DNA of 17,970 nucleotides from Spirosoma fluviale (GTDB lineage: Bacteria > Bacteroidota > Bacteroidia > Cytophagales > Spirosomataceae). Shown piece after piece: positions 13,903-17,970 of this stretch (the first letter of the stretch is position 1; each line of letters opens with the position of its first letter). Made by a program: the position numbers and the translations under genes. Under the pieces are notes generated by a model, which was not told where the DNA came from, did not search any database, and saw nothing but the letters and a program-made list of their open reading frames with translations. The DNA is taken from NCBI GenBank assembly GCA_945906915.1, contig CAMDSI010000025.1, positions 1 through 17,970 of the forward strand. Direction: 5' to 3'.

Positions 13903-16900
13903 ATGGAGGATAGGAATGCCCTGATTAAAACATTGGATTCCCTGAAGCTTTTTGGCATCATTATGGCGCTGGATGGCACCATCACGCATGCGAATGAGTA
14001 TACGCATCAATTGCTAGGTTATAAGCCAGCGGAATTAAATGGAAAGGACTTCTTTACGACACTAGTTCCCGATGGAGAGAGTGAAACCCGTCGCGTCGCA
14101 TTTAACAAAGCGATTCAGACCGGAGGTTTATTCGAAGAGAGAGAGAGGAATTACAGGACAAAATCTGGGTCCATTAAATGGGTAGAAGTTGCTTCTACCG
14201 TGGTGAGTGATAATTTCCTCAGTATAATAGGGGAGGATGTCAGCGAAAAGAAGAAGGTATCAGAAGCCCTGACTCGTTCAAACGCTCAATTACAAGACTT
14301 AATTAATAATACGACTGACTTAATCCAAATCACCGGGGTGACTGGACGCTTCCTGTTTGTTAACCGAGCCTGGTTAGAGACGATGGGTTACAGCGAGGAA
14401 GAGGCGAAGGATTTAAAAATTCAGGATGTGCTGCATCCCGAGTTTGCACACCAGACTCAGACACAATTCGATGCTTTAGCGAAAGGAGAGGATATTCCGG
14501 AATTTACAGCTGTTTTTAGACGTAAAGATGGACGTCGATTATACGTAACAGGTTCTGCTACTTGTCGTTTTGAGCGGGGGACTCCTACAGCCTATCGCTG
14601 TATTTTGCATAATTCAACGGCAAAAGTTCGGGCAGAGCGAGCAAATAAATTGTTCTCTTCCATCTCCCAGGTGGCAATTAATTCGTCTAATCTAGATGAT
14701 TTGTTTGTGAACATTCACAAGCAATTAGGGGAAGTGATTGACGTGAAGAACTTCTTTATTGCGCAATACGATCCCGGGAAAAGCTTTATTTATTTCCCTT
14801 ACTACATCGATGAATACTTTAATTCCCGCGTGCATTTTACTAAGCGACGATTAGGGAATGGTCTGACGGAATATGCTTTGATGGCAAATAAGCCGCTGAT
14901 TTTGCACGATGATGATATTCACCAGCTCGCTGCAGAGAAGAAGATTTACCTCTATGGGGTGGTGCCCAAAGTTATGCTATGTGTTCCCCTGCGCATCGGG
15001 GACCGTGTGACTGGAATCATTGGGGTTAAATCGTATGAGCGTGCGAATAAATACGAGAACCGAGATTTAGAATTATTAGACTTTATATCGGGGCAAGTGG
15101 CGATTGCGATATCGAGGAAGCAGGCGGAAGAAGCTTTGGGAAGAGAAACAGCTCGCTTAAATGCTATTTTCGATAGCTCCTCCCACTTAATGTGGTCCGT
15201 GAATAAGCGTTTAATGTTAATGAGTTTTAACCACGATTACTCCGATTTATTAGAGCAAGAGCTGGGGATGAAACCTCATATTAGCTCGGAAACGATGGGC
15301 TTCAAGCTTATGTCTCCAGAGGAGCGAAAAGTGTTAGAGGATCATTATAAATTAGCTTTTAAGGGGGCTAAGCAGCATTTTGAATTACGTATTCACAAGA
15401 AAGACGACTCCGATCGTTGGTTAGAGGTCTATTTAAACCCGATTTTAGATCAAGGGATAATTTCCGAGGTTTCGGGTATTGCGCGCGACATTACGGATTT
15501 GAAGAAGTACCAAATTGAACTCGTCGAGGCGCGCGAACAGGCGGAGCACTCGCTGCAGGTGAAGGAGCAGTTTTTAGCGAATATGTCCCACGAAATTCGT
15601 ACTCCAATGAATGGAGTAATCGGGATGGTGGATCTCTTGTGTGACACTCCATTAGATGAAGATCAGCGCGATTACTTGCAAACGATTCGCAAGTCGTCCG
15701 AAACGCTTTTACATATTTTGAATGATATTCTGGATCTCGCCAAAATTGAGGCAGGCAAGATGGTGCTGCATCCAACAGATATTCTGTTAGAAGATGTGTT
15801 TGATCGATTGATGGCTTTGTTTACGCCATTAGCGCATCAGAAAGGGAATAAAGTTTCGTACAAGTTAGACGACAAAGTTCCGGCTTATGTCAAGGTGGAT
15901 GAAACACGTTTATTGCAGATTCTCTCGAATTTAACTTCGAATGCGTTGAAATTTACCGAAAACGGATCCGTGAAAATTGCGGTGAAAGTTAAATCGCTAA
16001 AGGAAGATAGTACAGAATTAGAAGTACGTGTGAGCGATAATGGAATCGGAATTAGTGCAGTCAATTTAGAAAAACTCTTTAATGCTTTCCAACAAGTAGA
16101 TAATTCTACTTCGAAAAATTATGGTGGAACTGGTTTAGGATTAGCCATTTCTCGTGAATTCTGTAAGATGATGGACGGAGAGATCGGTGTAGAGTCACAA
16201 GAGGGTAAGGGAAGTACGTTTTGGTTTACCATCAAACTTGCTGCAGGGGATTCTGCTTTAGCTACTAAAACGAAGAAATCGGATAATCTTTCAATTTCGG
16301 GTAGTCTGCATTCGGTACACGCCCGTGTATTATTAGTGGATGATAATGCCACGAATCGCAAGGTGGCAGGTCAGATTCTACTGAAGGCCGGTTGCGAGGT
16401 AATTATGGTGCCTAGTGGCCAGGACGCGATTTCTGTACTGCAAAATGACATTCATTTCGATTTAGTATTAATGGATATCCAAATGCCAGAGATGGATGGA
16501 ATGGAAACGACTCGCCGTTTAAAAGCCCTGAGTTTAGCCTCCCTTCCTCCGATTGTGGCGATGACGGCTTATGCGATGAAGGAAGACCGGGAGCGATTCC
16601 TAGCTGCTGGAATGGATGATTATTTAGCTAAACCGATCCGAGCGCAACAGCTTATTCAAACGGTGTCGCGCTGGGTATCTGATGGACATGCTTCTGTCGA
16701 AGATGCGTTAGAGGTATCTGGTTTTGTCGTGGACGAAGAGGTTCTTGCCTCGCTTTCTGATGCGGTGGGCGGCGATCCCGCTTTCGTGAAAAGTATGCTG
16801 GAAGAGTTTATTGTGGAGGCCAAAGAACAAGTAGCCGCTGCTATTCTTTTTCATTCTGAGTCGAATTGTAAAGGTGTTCAATCCGAACTGCATACCCTTA

Positions 16901-17064
16901 AAGGGAATTCGGGTACTTTAGGCGCTTCTCAGGTGCACTCCCTTTGTGAGAAGATCGAAATAAAGGCGAAGGTATGTGATTTCGAACATTTCGCTAATGA
17001 GATCGTTGACTTGCAAATTGCCTTGAAGAATTTCGAAGACGCCATTAAAGCCAAATTCGCCTAA
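13903..17064 (+). CDS. soluble hybrid histidine kinase (PAS-PAS-GAF-PAS-HisKA-HATPase-REC-HPt)
   Basis: Multi-step phosphorelay sensor of 1053 residues with no membrane segment or signal peptide, so it should sense cytoplasmic cues. Order: PAS about 8-117, PAS about 125-243, GAF about 248-405, PAS about 415-535, a short coiled linker, HisKA with phospho-His563 (ANMSHEIRTPMNG), HATPase with N680 (TSNALKFTENG), D712-x-G714 (SDNGIG) and GGTGLGL (741-747), REC with D813/D814, phospho-Asp858 (LMDIQMPEMDG), Thr888 and Lys910, and a C-terminal HPt with His997 (LHTLKGNSGTLG). All phosphotransfer residues are present, so it should be an active His-Asp-His relay. The final output regulator is not encoded nearby. 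It is divergent from rsmA; a weak terminator and then clpB follow. Confidence 0.95.
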   Translation: MEDRNALIKTLDSLKLFGIIMALDGTITHANEYTHQLLGYKPAELNGKDFFTTLVPDGESETRRVAFNKAIQTGGLFEERERNYRTKSGSIKWVEVASTVVSDNFLSIIGEDVSEKKKVSEALTRSNAQLQDLINNTTDLIQITGVTGRFLFVNRAWLETMGYSEEEAKDLKIQDVLHPEFAHQTQTQFDALAKGEDIPEFTAVFRRKDGRRLYVTGSATCRFERGTPTAYRCILHNSTAKVRAERANKLFSSISQVAINSSNLDDLFVNIHKQLGEVIDVKNFFIAQYDPGKSFIYFPYYIDEYFNSRVHFTKRRLGNGLTEYALMANKPLILHDDDIHQLAAEKKIYLYGVVPKVMLCVPLRIGDRVTGIIGVKSYERANKYENRDLELLDFISGQVAIAISRKQAEEALGRETARLNAIFDSSSHLMWSVNKRLMLMSFNHDYSDLLEQELGMKPHISSETMGFKLMSPEERKVLEDHYKLAFKGAKQHFELRIHKKDDSDRWLEVYLNPILDQGIISEVSGIARDITDLKKYQIELVEAREQAEHSLQVKEQFLANMSHEIRTPMNGVIGMVDLLCDTPLDEDQRDYLQTIRKSSETLLHILNDILDLAKIEAGKMVLHPTDILLEDVFDRLMALFTPLAHQKGNKVSYKLDDKVPAYVKVDETRLLQILSNLTSNALKFTENGSVKIAVKVKSLKEDSTELEVRVSDNGIGISAVNLEKLFNAFQQVDNSTSKNYGGTGLGLAISREFCKMMDGEIGVESQEGKGSTFWFTIKLAAGDSALATKTKKSDNLSISGSLHSVHARVLLVDDNATNRKVAGQILLKAGCEVIMVPSGQDAISVLQNDIHFDLVLMDIQMPEMDGMETTRRLKALSLASLPPIVAMTAYAMKEDRERFLAAGMDDYLAKPIRAQQLIQTVSRWVSDGHASVEDALEVSGFVVDEEVLASLSDAVGGDPAFVKSMLEEFIVEAKEQVAAAILFHSESNCKGVQSELHTLKGNSGTLGASQVHSLCEKIEIKAKVCDFEHFANEIVDLQIALKNFEDAIKAKFA

Positions 17065-17066
17065 TA

Positions 17067-17088
17067 TGCGCCATTTTGGCGTGTTTTT
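17067..17088 (+). terminator. probable terminator after the hybrid kinase
   Basis: A short GC stem, CGCCA (17069-17073) with TGGCG (17077-17081) around a TTT loop, is followed by a run of five Ts (17084-17088). The stem is short, so termination may be partial. Confidence 0.45.
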
Positions 17089-17176
17089 CTATAGATTTGC
17101 TTTGAATTTAATGTCATTTTTTCCGATTTTTTCGATTGGGTATTCATTTGCTTGTTAGGAGTAAAACCTAGCCGAT

Positions 17177-17970
17177 ATGAACCCAAATAATTACACATCA
17201 CAAGCTGGAATTGTCATTCAAAACGCGATGGAAATCGCGAGCCAGAATGGCCAGCAAGCCATCGAAACGGGGCATCTTTTGCAAGCGATCTTGCAGGACG
17301 ACACCCAAACATCCGCCTTTTTACTCAAGAAAAATGGCGTGACTGTTCCACAAATTCAGGAGAAATTACAGACCATCCTTTCGTCTTACCCCAAAGTATC
17401 AGGCGCACAACAGCCCTATGCTAGCAATGCCTTGCAGCAAGTGTTTACGAAAGCGGAGGCTTTGAAATCGGAATTTGGAGATTCGTATGTGAGCGTAGAA
17501 ATTCTATTTCTGGCTTTAATCGAATCCAAAGATGCCATTACTGACTTATTGAAGTCTTTAGGCATCACGAGTGCAAATTTTAAAAAATCCATCAAAGAAC
17601 TAAGAGGAAATAGAAAAGTGAACGATCCACATGCAGAAGGAACTTACCAGTCTTTGGAAAAATACGGTAAGAATTTAAATGATTTAGCGAAAGCCGGAAA
17701 AATTGATCCGGTCATCGGACGTGACGAAGAAATTCGCCGTGTCTTACAGATATTATCCCGTAGGACGAAGAATAATCCTATTCTTTTAGGAGAACCTGGA
17801 GTAGGTAAAACCGCCATTGTAGAAGGTTTAGCCCAACGTATTGTCTCTGGTGATGTGCCCGAAAATTTGAAATCTAAGATTGTCATGTCACTCGACATGG
17901 GACTTTTAGTGGCAGGTGCGAAGTACAAAGGGGAATTTGAGGAGCGTTTAAAAGCCGTCATAAAGGAAGT
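17177..17970 (+). CDS. clpB: ClpB disaggregase chaperone, N-terminal part (cut by window edge)
   Basis: Hexameric AAA+ chaperone that rescues aggregated proteins together with DnaK. 264 complete residues are visible from ATG 17177. The Clp N-terminal repeat domain spans about 3-145 (ETGHLLQAILQ, then YVSVEILFLALI). The first AAA+ domain begins near 155 (LEKYGKNLNDLAKAGKIDPVIGRDEEI) with Walker A GEPGVGKT at 205-212 and the GAKYKGEFEERL pore/sensor stretch at 247-258. ClpB rather than ClpA/ClpC is favoured by the KNLNDLAKAGKIDPVIGRDEEI wording and the N-domain. The middle coiled-coil domain that would settle this lies outside the window. The 112-bp upstream gap shows no recognisable heat-shock promoter, only a direct repeat of CGATT (17124-17128 and 17133-17137). 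Confidence 0.95.
   Translation, partial: MNPNNYTSQAGIVIQNAMEIASQNGQQAIETGHLLQAILQDDTQTSAFLLKKNGVTVPQIQEKLQTILSSYPKVSGAQQPYASNALQQVFTKAEALKSEFGDSYVSVEILFLALIESKDAITDLLKSLGITSANFKKSIKELRGNRKVNDPHAEGTYQSLEKYGKNLNDLAKAGKIDPVIGRDEEIRRVLQILSRRTKNNPILLGEPGVGKTAIVEGLAQRIVSGDVPENLKSKIVMSLDMGLLVAGAKYKGEFEERLKAVIKE

Noticed and set aside
17065..17176. Heat-shock promoter or CIRCE-type repeat before clpB
   Set aside because: No CTTGAA/CCCCAT-like boxes or long CIRCE repeat were found, only a TAGG/CCTA short repeat and a CGATT direct repeat that could be chance.
1..17970. CRISPR array, insertion sequence, prophage or anti-phage system
   Set aside because: No regularly spaced direct repeats, transposase or integrase motifs, terminal inverted repeats or defence proteins beyond higBA were seen.

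Overview
The window looks like chromosomal DNA of a Bacteroidota bacterium. I would guess the order Cytophagales, but with low confidence. The reasons are the protein styles (a compact AsnRS with a charged insert, a sigma-54 with an acidic region II, an N-F-P-Y motif in RsmA, a DEAD-box helicase with a Gly/Ser/Lys tail), moderately AT-rich DNA, little Shine-Dalgarno use, and exact copies of the Bacteroidota -7 promoter box TAnnTTTG in several intergenic gaps.

Layout. Positions 1-1307 (minus) hold asnS, cut at its 3' end by the window edge. A 133-bp divergent gap separates it from rpoN (sigma-54, 1441-2868, plus). A small AT-rich higB-higA toxin-antitoxin pair (2936-3512) follows, joined by only 3 bp to a PaaG-like enoyl-CoA hydratase/isomerase gene. 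Next come tRNA-Arg(ACG) with its own promoter box and a strong terminator, a secreted glucose/sorbosone-dehydrogenase-like beta-propeller, and a bestrophin-family channel 9 bp later.

From 6613 to 10032 three minus-strand genes form a tight group. In transcription order they are an outer-membrane beta-barrel protein, a DEAD-box RNA helicase that probably starts at TTG, and an exported nucleotide pyrophosphatase/phosphodiesterase whose ATG overlaps the helicase stop as ATGA. A lipoprotein of unknown function is divergent from the barrel gene. A second minus-strand group (10839-13830) is rsmA (16S rRNA dimethyltransferase), mgtE (Mg2+ channel), dtd (D-aminoacyl-tRNA deacylase) and a MazG-like pyrophosphohydrolase, with the last three almost touching. 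Divergent from rsmA is a 1053-residue soluble hybrid histidine kinase (PAS-PAS-GAF-PAS-HisKA-HATPase-REC-HPt). The window ends inside clpB.

Functionally this is mostly housekeeping: translation fidelity and ribosome maturation (asnS, tRNA-Arg, rsmA, dtd), RNA remodelling, proteostasis, Mg2+ uptake, sigma-54 transcription and one phosphorelay kinase. No CRISPR array, insertion sequence, prophage, rRNA or clear new multi-gene system is visible. The accessory-looking part is higBA. The less ordinary signals are small: inverted repeats in three divergent gaps, a hairpin spanning two convergent stop codons, and the fusion of the toxin-antitoxin transcript to a metabolic gene. No gene-free stretch exceeds 300 bases.
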